Part shown: one piece after another, positions 45,745-51,830 of the stretch
How positions within the stretch are numbered: the first letter of the stretch is position 1
Layout of the letters: each line of letters starts with the position of its first letter
Virus record (IMG/VR): IMGVR_UViG_3300032249_000480
Span: 40,787-104,786 of that record
Length of the DNA: 64,000 nt
DNA from: a virus
Direction: 5' to 3' (one strand)
Notes under the pieces: generated by a model
What the model was told of the DNA's origin: nothing
What the model saw: only the letters and a program-made list of their open reading frames with translations
Database searches by the model: none
Program-made: the position numbers and the translations under genes

Positions 45745-45911
45745 TAAAAAAAATAGTAAAAGATATGATAGACCAATTGTGGACTCTACTTGGTATGTTT
45801 ATTGCCTGGGTAGTCCTTGATGGTTCAGCAAAAACAATAGTAGGTTATGCAATTATAGGAACGTTAGTTGTTTGGGCAATAACTTATCCTATTAGAAATA
45901 GAGATGAATAA
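45741..45911 (+). CDS. Small two-segment membrane protein (possible holin or antiholin)
   Basis: 56 residues. Hydrophobic segments at about 13-28 (LWTLLGMFIAWVVLDG) and 32-49 (TIVGYAIIGTLVVWAITY) with a charged N-terminus and basic/acidic end. It overlaps the Pro-rich gene by ATGA. Size, two segments and place before the holin candidate and endolysin suggest a lysis role; no family recognised. Confidence 0.55.
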   Translation: MIKKIVKDMIDQLWTLLGMFIAWVVLDGSAKTIVGYAIIGTLVVWAITYPIRNRDE

Positions 45912-45947
45912 TAGTATATTTATATATATTATAGAAAGGAGATAAAT

Positions 45948-46244
45948 ATGACTAAGAAAAATATAGAAACAGTAGAGGCACCAACACAAGTTGGATCAGG
46001 AGCAATTGCAAGCATTAATAATATTATTATGCGTATTATTGCTGTTTTTGCAGCATCAGGACTATCAGTTATTGGCGCTGGCGCAGTTGTTGGAATTGAT
46101 ACAATGAGTGCTGTTATTCTTGCAGGTACCCTTGGGGTAGCCACAGTAGTTGAAAAACTTGCTCGTGGGTTCCTAGATGATGGAAAACTAACAGTTGCTG
46201 AGATAAATGCAGCATTCAAAACAGTAGACAAAAAGGCTAATTAA
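45948..46244 (+). CDS. Putative holin
   Basis: 98 residues behind AAAGGAG. Hydrophobic segments near 25-48 (IIMRIIAVFAASGLSVIGAG) and 52-68 (MSAVILAGTLGVATVV), then an amphipathic C-terminus (FLDDGKLTVAEINAAFKTV). This is the plan of actinophage holins with a soluble tail. It would form lesions that release the CHAP endolysin encoded 1.7 kb downstream. Confidence 0.55.
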   Translation: MTKKNIETVEAPTQVGSGAIASINNIIMRIIAVFAASGLSVIGAGAVVGIDTMSAVILAGTLGVATVVEKLARGFLDDGKLTVAEINAAFKTVDKKAN

Positions 46245-46258
46245 TCATTATTAGCCTT
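46233..46258 (+). terminator. Hairpin at the end of the holin gene
   Basis: AAGGCTAA (46233-46240) and TTAGCCTT (46251-46258) pair perfectly around a 10-nt loop that includes the stop. The following tract is poor in T, so termination may be weak. Confidence 0.5.
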
Positions 46259-46260
46259 AC

Positions 46261-46290
46261 TTGACTTGCCTTCTCTATTGATGGTATACT
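46261..46290 (+). promoter_or_regulatory. Promoter (TTGACT-18-TATACT) for the HslV-like gene
   Basis: -35 TTGACT at 46261, spacer 18, extended -10 TGG-TATACT at 46282-46290. The leader has GGAGAGG before GTG 46321. Confidence 0.7.
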
Positions 46291-46303
46291 TGAAATATAC
46301 CAT
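46281..46303 (+). promoter_or_regulatory. Perfect inverted repeat over the -10 box (possible operator)
   Basis: ATGGTATA and TATACCAT are exact inverse copies separated by CTTGAAA. The left arm contains most of the -10 element, so a dimeric repressor bound here would block transcription. It could also fold as an RNA hairpin. Confidence 0.5.
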
Positions 46304-46320
46304 TTTGGAGAGGGCTTTCT

Positions 46321-46848
46321 GTGACTTGTATTGCTGTCGTAAAACAAGATCAAACAATTTATATGGCTGGAGATAGAGGTGCTTCAACAGAAGACTCTAT
46401 ACTAATACTTAAGGCTCCAAAAGTATTTAAAATAGGACCATATCTTTTTGGTTATGCAGGAACAATGGACGGAGAAAGAATTCGTCATAACTTTAAACCT
46501 CCAGTACCAAAACCTAATGTTAATTTAGATAAGTTTATGTATACAGATTTTCTTATTGCCTTGAGAAATTTTTATGAGGCATGGTGGGTAGACATATCAA
46601 AAGATTCTGATTTTGGAATGATAATTGCAATTAAAGGAAGAATCTTTGAGCATAATGCAGTTGACATGTCGTTAACAGAATACGAAGAAGAATATCTTGC
46701 AATGGGTTCAGGTAGTGATTTTGCTCTTGGATCTTTATGGACAACTCAAAATCAAAAAAATGGTAAAAGAAGAGCACAATTAGCAGTAGAAGCAGCAGTA
46801 AAATATTCAACATCTTGCATTGGACCAGTTGACGTAGTAAGCCTTTAA
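46321..46848 (+). CDS. HslV/proteasome-beta-like threonine peptidase
   Basis: 175 residues, the length of HslV. It starts MTC, so removal of Met exposes Thr as the N-terminal nucleophile. Asp18 (AGDRG) and Lys34 fall exactly at mature positions 17 and 33, as in the proteasome beta and HslV catalytic set. GYAGTMDG near 49 and MGSGSDFALG near 132 match conserved HslV loops. There is no propeptide. No HslU-type ATPase gene is seen in the window. It probably forms a ring peptidase acting on host or phage proteins with an ATPase or alone. Its neighbour is hsp20. Confidence 0.8.
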   Translation: MTCIAVVKQDQTIYMAGDRGASTEDSILILKAPKVFKIGPYLFGYAGTMDGERIRHNFKPPVPKPNVNLDKFMYTDFLIALRNFYEAWWVDISKDSDFGMIIAIKGRIFEHNAVDMSLTEYEEEYLAMGSGSDFALGSLWTTQNQKNGKRRAQLAVEAAVKYSTSCIGPVDVVSL

Positions 46849-46857
46849 GGGTATAAT
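46829..46857 (+). promoter_or_regulatory. Promoter (TTGACG-17-TATAAT), leaderless type
   Basis: TTGACG at 46829-46834, exact 17-nt spacer, TATAAT at 46852-46857, then 6 nt to ATG 46864. No RBS. It lies within the end of the HslV-like gene. Confidence 0.72.
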
Positions 46858-46863
46858 TAAAGT

Positions 46864-47046
46864 ATGATCAATGATGAAGATTCTTTAGAGTTTGATATAT
46901 GGTTAGAAAACGGAATTAATCGTGGTTGGATTACAGAACCATTTTGTAATACTCATGATGGAGATCCTTTTATGACAGAAGAAGAGCAACAAGAATGGGA
47001 AGATGGTGGGGATCCCTGCCAAGTAGTATTTAAAATAAAAGAGTAA
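46864..47046 (+). CDS. Small acidic protein
   Basis: 60 residues, strongly acidic (Asp/Glu-rich, EEEQQEWEDGG) with Trp residues and two Cys. The start is fixed by the promoter 6 nt upstream. It lies between the HslV-like and Hsp20 genes. Small acidic proteins in phages are often DNA mimics or inhibitors of host enzymes; nothing specific supports this here. Confidence 0.6.
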   Translation: MINDEDSLEFDIWLENGINRGWITEPFCNTHDGDPFMTEEEQQEWEDGGDPCQVVFKIKE

Positions 47047-47051
47047 AAGTT

Positions 47052-47060
47052 TGATATAAT
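47052..47060 (+). promoter_or_regulatory. Extended -10 promoter (TGA-TATAAT) for hsp20
   Basis: TGATATAAT; the predicted start near 47067 begins a leader of about 49 nt that folds into two hairpins. Confidence 0.62.
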
Positions 47061-47066
47061 ATATAT

Positions 47067-47118
47067 GTACTGCCTACGGGGGTACACTAACTTATTCGCT
47101 TGAAAGGGGAATAATATG
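47067..47118 (+). ncRNA. Hsp20 5' leader with ROSE-like RNA thermometer
   Basis: First hairpin: GTACTGCC (47067-47074) with GGGGGTAC (47078-47085 region) capped by UACG, a stable UNCG tetraloop. Second hairpin: UUAUUCGCUU (47092-47101), loop GAA, AGGGGAAUAA (47105-47114). The ribosome binding AGGGG is fully paired and has one G-G opposition and one U-G pair, as in ROSE-type thermometers where the weak stem melts on warming. The ATG follows 1 nt after the stem. Confidence 0.6.
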
Positions 47119-47529
47119 ATGAACGATCCATGGGCCATTTTTAATGACCCTTTTTTTATTGGGTTTAATAGAAACCTAACACAACTAAACAATGTATATA
47201 AAACAAATAACCAATCCTATCCTCCATATGATCTTCTTAAACTAGATGAAGACACATATGTTTTGTCTTTAGCGGTTGCTGGATTTTCTAAAGAAGACAT
47301 TGATGTATCTGTAGACAATGGATCTCTTGTTATTAAAGGAGAGACTGTAGAAGTTACTGATGCTGAAGTGGTTCACAAGGGTATTGCTAATCGTAAGTTT
47401 ACTCGTACATTTGCTCTTGGTGAATACATGGAAGTAGTTGGAGCAGAACTAAAAGACGGTATGTTGACAATTAAGATTGATCGTATCGTTCCTGAAGAAA
47501 AGAAACCAAAAACAATTAAGATAAAGTAG
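47116..47529 (+). CDS. hsp20: Small heat shock protein, Hsp20/alpha-crystallin family
   Basis: 137 residues. Residues 35-130 are the alpha-crystallin domain (YVLSLAVAGFSKEDIDVSVD, then GSLVIKGETVE and GIANRKFTRTFALGE). The GMLTIKI motif near 117 is followed by a C-terminal PKTIKIK extension carrying the I-x-I contact. It binds unfolding proteins, perhaps capsid or scaffold intermediates during infection. The leader suggests translation is controlled by temperature. Hsp20 genes are known in cyanophages and other aquatic phages. Confidence 0.88.
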   Translation: MMNDPWAIFNDPFFIGFNRNLTQLNNVYKTNNQSYPPYDLLKLDEDTYVLSLAVAGFSKEDIDVSVDNGSLVIKGETVEVTDAEVVHKGIANRKFTRTFALGEYMEVVGAELKDGMLTIKIDRIVPEEKKPKTIKIK

Positions 47530-47540
47530 TATAATATAAT
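47530..47540 (+). promoter_or_regulatory. Overlapping -10 boxes before the candidate small RNA
   Basis: Two TATAAT copies share one base (47530-47535 and 47535-47540). A start 6-8 nt later would coincide with the base of the RNA stem. Confidence 0.5.
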
Positions 47541-47543
47541 AGT

Positions 47544-47628
47544 CCCCACACAGGACCTTAGTGATGGATTAGTTACCCATTTATAATGACCGTGGCCTAC
47601 GTGCCTGAATTACCTGTGTGGGGCTTTT
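47544..47628 (+). ncRNA. Candidate structured small RNA
   Basis: CCCCACACAGG (47544-47554) pairs exactly with CCTGTGTGGGG (47613-47623), enclosing 58 nt and followed by CTTTT. The enclosed part can fold ATGG (47563-47566) with CCAT and a small GGC/GCC helix. With the -10 boxes just upstream, the whole reads as an independent transcript of about 85 nt whose closing stem also works as terminator. It lacks T-arm and anticodon features, so it is not a tRNA. No known family recognised. Confidence 0.6.
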
Positions 47629-47636
47629 AATTATTC

Positions 47637-47645
47637 TGATATAAT
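47637..47645 (+). promoter_or_regulatory. Extended -10 promoter (TGA-TATAAT) for the HNH gene
   Basis: TGATATAAT ends 9 nt before ATG 47655; no RBS is visible, so the leader is at most a few bases. Confidence 0.5.
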
Positions 47646-47654
47646 TAGTTTGCT

Positions 47655-47930
47655 ATGACTGACAAAGAGTTAGTTCAATATAATAAACAAGAGTTTAAGC
47701 AACGCCTAAAACAAATAAAAGAAAAGTCTGGCTGTGTTGATTGTGGAGAAAATAATCATATTGTTTTAGATTTTGATCACTTAAGTAATAAAAAATATAA
47801 TGTTTCAAGAATGATTCATGATGGATTTTCTTGGGCAGCAATTAAAAAAGAAATATCAAAGTGTGAAGTTGTGTGTTCCAATTGTCATAGAATAAGAACT
47901 CACAACAGATTGACAAAAAAAACTGCTTAG
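47655..47930 (+). CDS. HNH-type endonuclease (small)
   Basis: 91 residues. CVDC (27-30) and CSNC (74-77) bind structural zinc, with DFDH (39-42) and CHRIRTHNR giving the HNH core. Free-standing HNH proteins of this kind are common in phages as homing or packaging nucleases. This one is close to a candidate RNA and the lysis gene rather than to terminase. A perfect promoter for the next gene begins inside its end. Confidence 0.75.
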   Translation: MTDKELVQYNKQEFKQRLKQIKEKSGCVDCGENNHIVLDFDHLSNKKYNVSRMIHDGFSWAAIKKEISKCEVVCSNCHRIRTHNRLTKKTA

Positions 47931-47938
47931 TGTATAAT
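47910..47938 (+). promoter_or_regulatory. Consensus sigma-70 promoter (TTGACA-17-TATAAT)
   Basis: TTGACA at 47910-47915, 17-nt spacer, TATAAT at 47933-47938: exact consensus in all three parts. It drives the endolysin, whose leader has AGGAGG. Confidence 0.9.
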
Positions 47939-47963
47939 AGATTATAAGCATAGGAGGCTTAAC

Positions 47964-48596
47964 ATGGCAATTAAAGGATCAGTAGAAGCAATCATTGAAG
48001 TTGCAAAAAAAGAAGTTGGGACAATTGAAGGTCCAAAAGATAATGAAACAAAGTATGGTAAGTGGACTGGTATGAATTTTCAACCATGGTGTCAATCATT
48101 TGTTTCTTGGTGTGCATTTACATCAGGACTAGACCCAAAGAAATATCCAAAGTCTGCATCAACAGTCGCAGCATCTGATTGGTTTAAAAAGAATAATCGT
48201 TGGGCAGATGCACGTAATGATGATCCAACTCCAGGAGATTGGATTTATTTTGATTTTCCAGAAGATGGTGTTAATAGAATTTCTCATGTTGGTATTTGCA
48301 TTAAGAACAATGGAGATGGAACCATTCAAGTTATTGAAGGAAACACTTCTGGAACTGCAAAGGGGGATCAGAGAAACGGCGGAATGTGCGTTGAGAAGAC
48401 TCGTGCATATGTAAAGAATAATGGAAAGAAGTTAATTAATGGTGTTGTTGCTTGGGGTCGCCCAGTTTATGCTGGTGAAGAAAATGTTCAATTACTAAAC
48501 AAGTTAGCAGCACCTGCTAAGTCTACATCTGAAACTGCTACTAAGAAGGCTGCTAAGAAGACATCTGGCAGCGGTAAAGTTAGTCAAGTAAAGTAA
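47964..48596 (+). CDS. CHAP-domain endolysin
   Basis: 210 residues. Residues 10-155 form a CHAP (NlpC/P60-like) amidase/peptidase with Cys43 (PWCQSFVSWC), His108 (ISHVGI) and Glu125/Asn127 (IEGNT) as active site. It cuts peptidoglycan at lysis. The C-terminal 40 residues are Ala/Lys/Ser-rich (KKAAKKTSGSGK), a basic tail that may bind teichoic or other anionic wall polymers. No signal peptide, so it needs a holin. Strong promoter and AGGAGG site. Confidence 0.87.
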   Translation: MAIKGSVEAIIEVAKKEVGTIEGPKDNETKYGKWTGMNFQPWCQSFVSWCAFTSGLDPKKYPKSASTVAASDWFKKNNRWADARNDDPTPGDWIYFDFPEDGVNRISHVGICIKNNGDGTIQVIEGNTSGTAKGDQRNGGMCVEKTRAYVKNNGKKLINGVVAWGRPVYAGEENVQLLNKLAAPAKSTSETATKKAAKKTSGSGKVSQVK

Positions 48597-48797
48597 ATGG
48601 AATCAACAAAGAGAACATTGCTTAAAACAGCAAGTTGGGAAACTTTTCACCTTGTTGGTGTAGCAGGAGTAATTTATTTATTTACTGGTGAATGGGAATA
48701 CGCAAGCCTTGGAGCATTACTATACATTGGTTGGGAAGCACTTGGATACTTTCTTCATGAAAGAGTATGGGCAAAGTTTGGTAAAAAAATTAAATGA
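48597..48797 (+). CDS. DUF2061 membrane protein (first copy)
   Basis: 66 residues. The KRTLLKTASWETFHLVGVAG start, two hydrophobic segments and the closing LGYFLHERVWAKFG match the DUF2061 pattern. It follows the endolysin with no gap and overlaps the next gene by 4 nt. Could be a lysis accessory. A second copy lies at 51280. Confidence 0.7.
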   Translation: MESTKRTLLKTASWETFHLVGVAGVIYLFTGEWEYASLGALLYIGWEALGYFLHERVWAKFGKKIK

Positions 48798-49426
48798 GCA
48801 ATGTTCCAGATAATATTTACATAGATCATATAAAAAAAATTGGAAAAGATGTTAAAAATATAAATGTTTTTGAAAATTTTTTAAATGATGAAGATTATAA
48901 TTATCTGTATGAAGAATGTTTAAATTCAGAATGGTCTGAAAATTACAGGCAAAATCTTAGAAAAGATAAAACAATTTTAAGCAATAACGCAAAACAAATA
49001 TTTAAAAATGTTGCAAATATTTTAAGTAATAAAATAAAAGAAATTTATAATGTAGATGTTTCAATATCAAGTGAACCATTTTTAATAAGATGGGATATGG
49101 GTTCTGAAATGGGCGAACATATTGACGATTTTTCTGTTTTTCATTATCATTTTGCTGCTATTTTGTATTTAAATGATAACTACTCTGGAGGAGAAATATG
49201 CTTTCCAGATTATAACCTTACAATTAAACCAAAAGGAAACTCTTTAGTTTTATTTCCTGGCAATAAATATTATTCTCATGAAGTATTAAAAAATACATCT
49301 GGAGAAAGATACACTATGCCAATGTGGTTTAAGTTAAATGATTCTGATTTTCAAGGAACTGGAACTGCATTTAACCTTATAGATATAAACGATTATAAAT
49401 ATAATAATTGGGAAAACAAAATATAG
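48794..49426 (+). CDS. 2OG-Fe(II) oxygenase, prolyl-4-hydroxylase-like
   Basis: 210 residues. Iron ligands H109-x-D111 (GEHIDDF) and H162 (YSHEV), with R172 ten residues later for 2-oxoglutarate. The YLNDNYSGGEICFPD segment between them is characteristic of the P4H-type family. It hydroxylates a substrate using O2, Fe(II) and 2OG. A close motif match (YLNDDYSGGEIDF) occurs in the gene at 60573. Substrate unknown; a Pro-rich secreted protein and a GT60-type enzyme are encoded nearby. Confidence 0.82.
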   Translation: MSNVPDNIYIDHIKKIGKDVKNINVFENFLNDEDYNYLYEECLNSEWSENYRQNLRKDKTILSNNAKQIFKNVANILSNKIKEIYNVDVSISSEPFLIRWDMGSEMGEHIDDFSVFHYHFAAILYLNDNYSGGEICFPDYNLTIKPKGNSLVLFPGNKYYSHEVLKNTSGERYTMPMWFKLNDSDFQGTGTAFNLIDINDYKYNNWENKI

Positions 49427-49443
49427 AAATGGAGAAATAAATA

Positions 49444-49587
49444 ATGGGAAAGCATAACGATAAAATTAAAAAGGCATTGGAGCAAAGAATTGCTGCAACT
49501 CCTAATAAAGGTGGCTACAAGATTCCAGGATCAATGAATAAAAAGAAAACTGGATATCGTGGAATTAAGGCAAACAACGCAAGATAA
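49444..49587 (+). CDS. Small basic protein
   Basis: 47 residues, very basic (MGKHNDKIKKALEQRI, then GSMNKKKTGYRGIKANN). GGAG lies before the ATG and the stop overlaps the next start (TAATG). Probably binds nucleic acid or is a virion internal peptide. No family recognised. Confidence 0.6.
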   Translation: MGKHNDKIKKALEQRIAATPNKGGYKIPGSMNKKKTGYRGIKANNAR

Positions 49588-49775
49588 TGCCTATATACGA
49601 ATATAAATGCACTGGTTCTTGCAAAGGAATAATAGTAAAACAAAGATCAATCAAAGAAGATGATCCTGGTTATACTTGCAAAAATTGCAACTTACCACTA
49701 GAGCGTATATACTCTACTGTAGGAGCAATTTTTAATTCTACTGGATTTTATTCCACAGATAACAGAAAGAAGTGA
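49587..49775 (+). CDS. FmdB-type zinc-ribbon protein
   Basis: 62 residues. MPIYEYKC at the N-terminus, a second Cys at 12 and CKNC at 31-34, then LERIYSTVGAIFNSTGFYST: the FmdB/CxxC regulatory pattern, where the tail GFYSTD is also typical. Found widely in bacteria as a small putative regulator; role in phage unknown. Confidence 0.75.
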   Translation: MPIYEYKCTGSCKGIIVKQRSIKEDDPGYTCKNCNLPLERIYSTVGAIFNSTGFYSTDNRKK

Positions 49776-49776
49776 G

Positions 49777-50034
49777 ATGACTAAGTTAATGACAGAAGAA
49801 ACCTTAGAACTTAAAGAATGGCAATTAAAGGCAACAGATAGATGTGATTCTTGTAATGCAGAAGCATTAGTTCAGGTTACTGGAATTGATGGCTCATTAA
49901 TGTTTTGTGGTCATCACTATAATAAAATCATGGATAATCCAGAAGGATACAAAAAAATGATGTCTTTTATGATTAGTATTATTGATGAACGTGATAAATT
50001 AATTGAAAATAAAGCAAAAGGAAAAGATTACTAA
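49777..50034 (+). CDS. Actinobacterial-type small zinc protein (CDSC/CGHH)
   Basis: 85 residues. TDRCDSCNAEALVQVTG, followed by LMFCGHHYNKI, matches a small family (DUF7455-like) that I know mainly from Actinobacteria: C23, C26, C44 and H46 or H47 bind one metal. It therefore supports the host assignment. Coupled to the following nuclease gene by a TAATG overlap. Confidence 0.65.
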   Translation: MTKLMTEETLELKEWQLKATDRCDSCNAEALVQVTGIDGSLMFCGHHYNKIMDNPEGYKKMMSFMISIIDERDKLIENKAKGKDY

Positions 50035-50441
50035 TGTACGAATATCATGTTAAATCTATTACAAATGTAGTAGATGGGGATACTATTGATGTTGATATTG
50101 ATTTAGGATTTGATATTTCATTTAGTTCAAGAGTTAGGCTGGCTGGTATTGATACACCAGAATCTAGAACAACTAACAAGGCTGAAAAAGTTCTTGGTCT
50201 TGAGTCAAAAGATTATTTAAAGAAAAAACTAAAAGATGCAAAGTCTGTTATTATTAAAACTGAAAAAATGGATTCATCTGAAAAGTATGGTCGTATTCTT
50301 GGCTGGCTTTACATTAATGGAGATACCGTTTCAGTAAATGATCACATGATTAATGATGGCTATGCTTGGGGATATCTTGGTGAAACTAAAGTTAAAGATT
50401 TTGAAGCACTAGCAAAAGTAAGAGCAAAAGTTAAAAAATGA
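50034..50441 (+). CDS. Thermonuclease (staphylococcal nuclease-like)
   Basis: 135 residues of SNase fold: VVDGDTIDVDID holds the calcium-binding Asp residues, RVRLAGIDTPESR the catalytic Arg and Glu, and EKYGRILGWLY the second Arg. No signal peptide, so it acts inside the cell, possibly on host DNA or RNA. Its stop overlaps the kinase gene start by 4 nt. Confidence 0.85.
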   Translation: MYEYHVKSITNVVDGDTIDVDIDLGFDISFSSRVRLAGIDTPESRTTNKAEKVLGLESKDYLKKKLKDAKSVIIKTEKMDSSEKYGRILGWLYINGDTVSVNDHMINDGYAWGYLGETKVKDFEALAKVRAKVKK

Positions 50442-51199
50442 TTATTCAAATTATTGGTCTTCCAGGTTCTGGAAAAACAGAACTAGCAAAGGCACTTAAA
50501 GAACGTATTAACGCTATTCATCTTAATGCAGATGAAGTTCGTGCAACAGTTAACTCAGACTTAGGGTTTAGTCCAGACGATAGACTTGAGCAGGCACGAC
50601 GTATGGGAGAAATGGCAAGACTAATTTCAAAGCAGGGTATTGCTCCAGTAATCGTTGACTTTGTTTGCCCTACAGACTTAACTCGTGCAGCATTTGGAAA
50701 GCCAGACATTTTGGTATTCATGAACACGATTGAAGAAGGAAGATTTGAAGATACTAACAAGATGTTTGAAATGCCAACAAACTATGACATTGCTTTTATA
50801 AGCCATGAATGGGATGCAAATGAAAAAGCATCTGTAATCATTAATCAGTTTAGCCTACATGATTGGTCTGCACCTACAACTCTTATGCTGGGTAGGTACC
50901 AGCCATGGCACGAAGGCCACCACGCCCTTTATAAGGAGGCTGGTAAGAGAACTGACCAAGTTCTTCTTGGAGTCCGTAATACCTATAACACAAGTGAAAA
51001 GGATCCACTTAAGTTTGATCAGGTAAAAGAATATATTGCCAAAGATGAATTTATGGATGGAGCATTAGTATTAAGATTACCTAACATTACCAATATTGTT
51101 TATGGTCGTGATGTAGGATATAAAATTGAGCAAGTAGATTTGGGGGCAGATATTCATGCTATTTCGGCTACTGAAAAACGCAAGCAACTTGGTCTTTAA
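50438..51199 (+). CDS. APS kinase-like / HxGH nucleotidyltransferase fusion
   Basis: 253 residues. Residues 1-140 resemble adenylylsulfate kinase: Walker A GLPGSGKT (7-14), then LNADEVRATVNSDLGFSPDD and RRMGEMARLI. Residues 145-253 form an NMNAT/cytidylyltransferase-like domain with GRYQPWHEGHH (HxGH at 158-161) and a closing ISATEKRK motif. The first domain would make PAPS or phosphorylate a related substrate; the second transfers a nucleotide. A sulfotransferase-like gene at 63271 could use PAPS. NAD salvage is an alternative role. Confidence 0.75.
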   Translation: MIIQIIGLPGSGKTELAKALKERINAIHLNADEVRATVNSDLGFSPDDRLEQARRMGEMARLISKQGIAPVIVDFVCPTDLTRAAFGKPDILVFMNTIEEGRFEDTNKMFEMPTNYDIAFISHEWDANEKASVIINQFSLHDWSAPTTLMLGRYQPWHEGHHALYKEAGKRTDQVLLGVRNTYNTSEKDPLKFDQVKEYIAKDEFMDGALVLRLPNITNIVYGRDVGYKIEQVDLGADIHAISATEKRKQLGL

Positions 51200-51293
51200 A
51201 CAAATAGAAAAGTCTGGGGAAGTCATTAATGCTGCAGATGAAAGATTAATAGCATCAACATTTGAGGAAGAAATAGATAATGAAAGTTACTAG
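51189..51293 (+). CDS. Possible 34-residue coupled peptide
   Basis: A TTG at 51189 inside the end of the kinase gene opens a frame of 34 acidic residues (QIEKSGEVINAADERLIAST) that stops 14 nt inside the next gene. It fills the only gap between those genes and overlaps both, the usual spacing here, but there is no clear RBS. Confidence 0.35.
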   Translation: MVFKQIEKSGEVINAADERLIASTFEEEIDNESY

Positions 51294-51489
51294 ATCAAGA
51301 TCATTTGTTAAAGCATTAAGTTATCGTATATGGGGCACACTTTCATCATTTGCTGTTGCCTATGTTATTACTAAAAATGCTACACTTTCAGGAGCAATTG
51401 CATTTTGGGAAACTGTAGTTAAAATATTTATCTATTATGCACATGAACGTGGTTGGAATTATATTCAGTGGGGAAGAAAAAATGGATGA
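51280..51489 (+). CDS. DUF2061 membrane protein (second copy)
   Basis: 69 residues. RSFVKALSYRIWGTLSSFAV, then ATLSGAIAFWETVVKIFIYY and AHERGWNYIQWG: the full DUF2061 pattern with two hydrophobic segments. More typical than the copy at 48597. Function in bacteria is unknown. It overlaps the next gene by 8 nt. Confidence 0.8.
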   Translation: MKVTRSRSFVKALSYRIWGTLSSFAVAYVITKNATLSGAIAFWETVVKIFIYYAHERGWNYIQWGRKNG

Positions 51490-51823
51490 AGAAGAATTAG
51501 TAGATCAAACCATTGAAAGACTTATTCTAGATGGTGCTCTTGAAATAGGTGGGGTTGATGTAGAAAATGGAGAAATCCTATACAACTTTACTGATAAACT
51601 TAAAGACGTAATGCCAGAACTATACAATGAGCATTTAAATTTTGTAAATGCAGAAATTATGTATCTTTGGGAGCGTGGATTTATTTCTATAGAAGATTTT
51701 TCTGAGGAAAATCCAAGAGTAATGGTGACAGATAAGGCATTTAATGATGAAGAAATATCACATCTTCCTAAAGATAGACAAAGGTCTTTAGAAGAGATCA
51801 AACGAATACTAAAAGTGGTATAA
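51482..51823 (+). CDS. Hypothetical acidic protein
   Basis: 113 residues from ATG 51482, chosen because an earlier start would overlap the DUF2061 gene by more than 40 nt and GGGGAAG precedes this ATG. Helical and acidic (DEEELVDQTIERLILDGALE). The C-terminus (RQRSLEEIKRILKVV) is amphipathic. No family recognised. The next promoter overlaps its end. Confidence 0.6.
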   Translation: MDEEELVDQTIERLILDGALEIGGVDVENGEILYNFTDKLKDVMPELYNEHLNFVNAEIMYLWERGFISIEDFSEENPRVMVTDKAFNDEEISHLPKDRQRSLEEIKRILKVV

Positions 51824-51824
51824 T
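51816..51824 (+). promoter_or_regulatory. Extended -10 promoter (TGG-TATAAT), leaderless type
   Basis: TGGTATAAT ends exactly 6 nt before ATG 51831; no RBS. It overlaps the stop codon of the upstream gene. Confidence 0.7.
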
Positions 51825-51830
51825 AAAACT

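Noticed and set aside
43637-45776. Several long minus-strand frames under the two secreted-protein genes
   Set aside because: They arise from repetitive Ala/Thr and Pro/Glu codons on the plus strand; signal peptides, promoters and RBSs all support the plus-strand genes.
47544-47628. The structured RNA as a tRNA
   Set aside because: The closing stem is 11 bp, and there is no recognisable anticodon arm or T-loop (TTCNANN).
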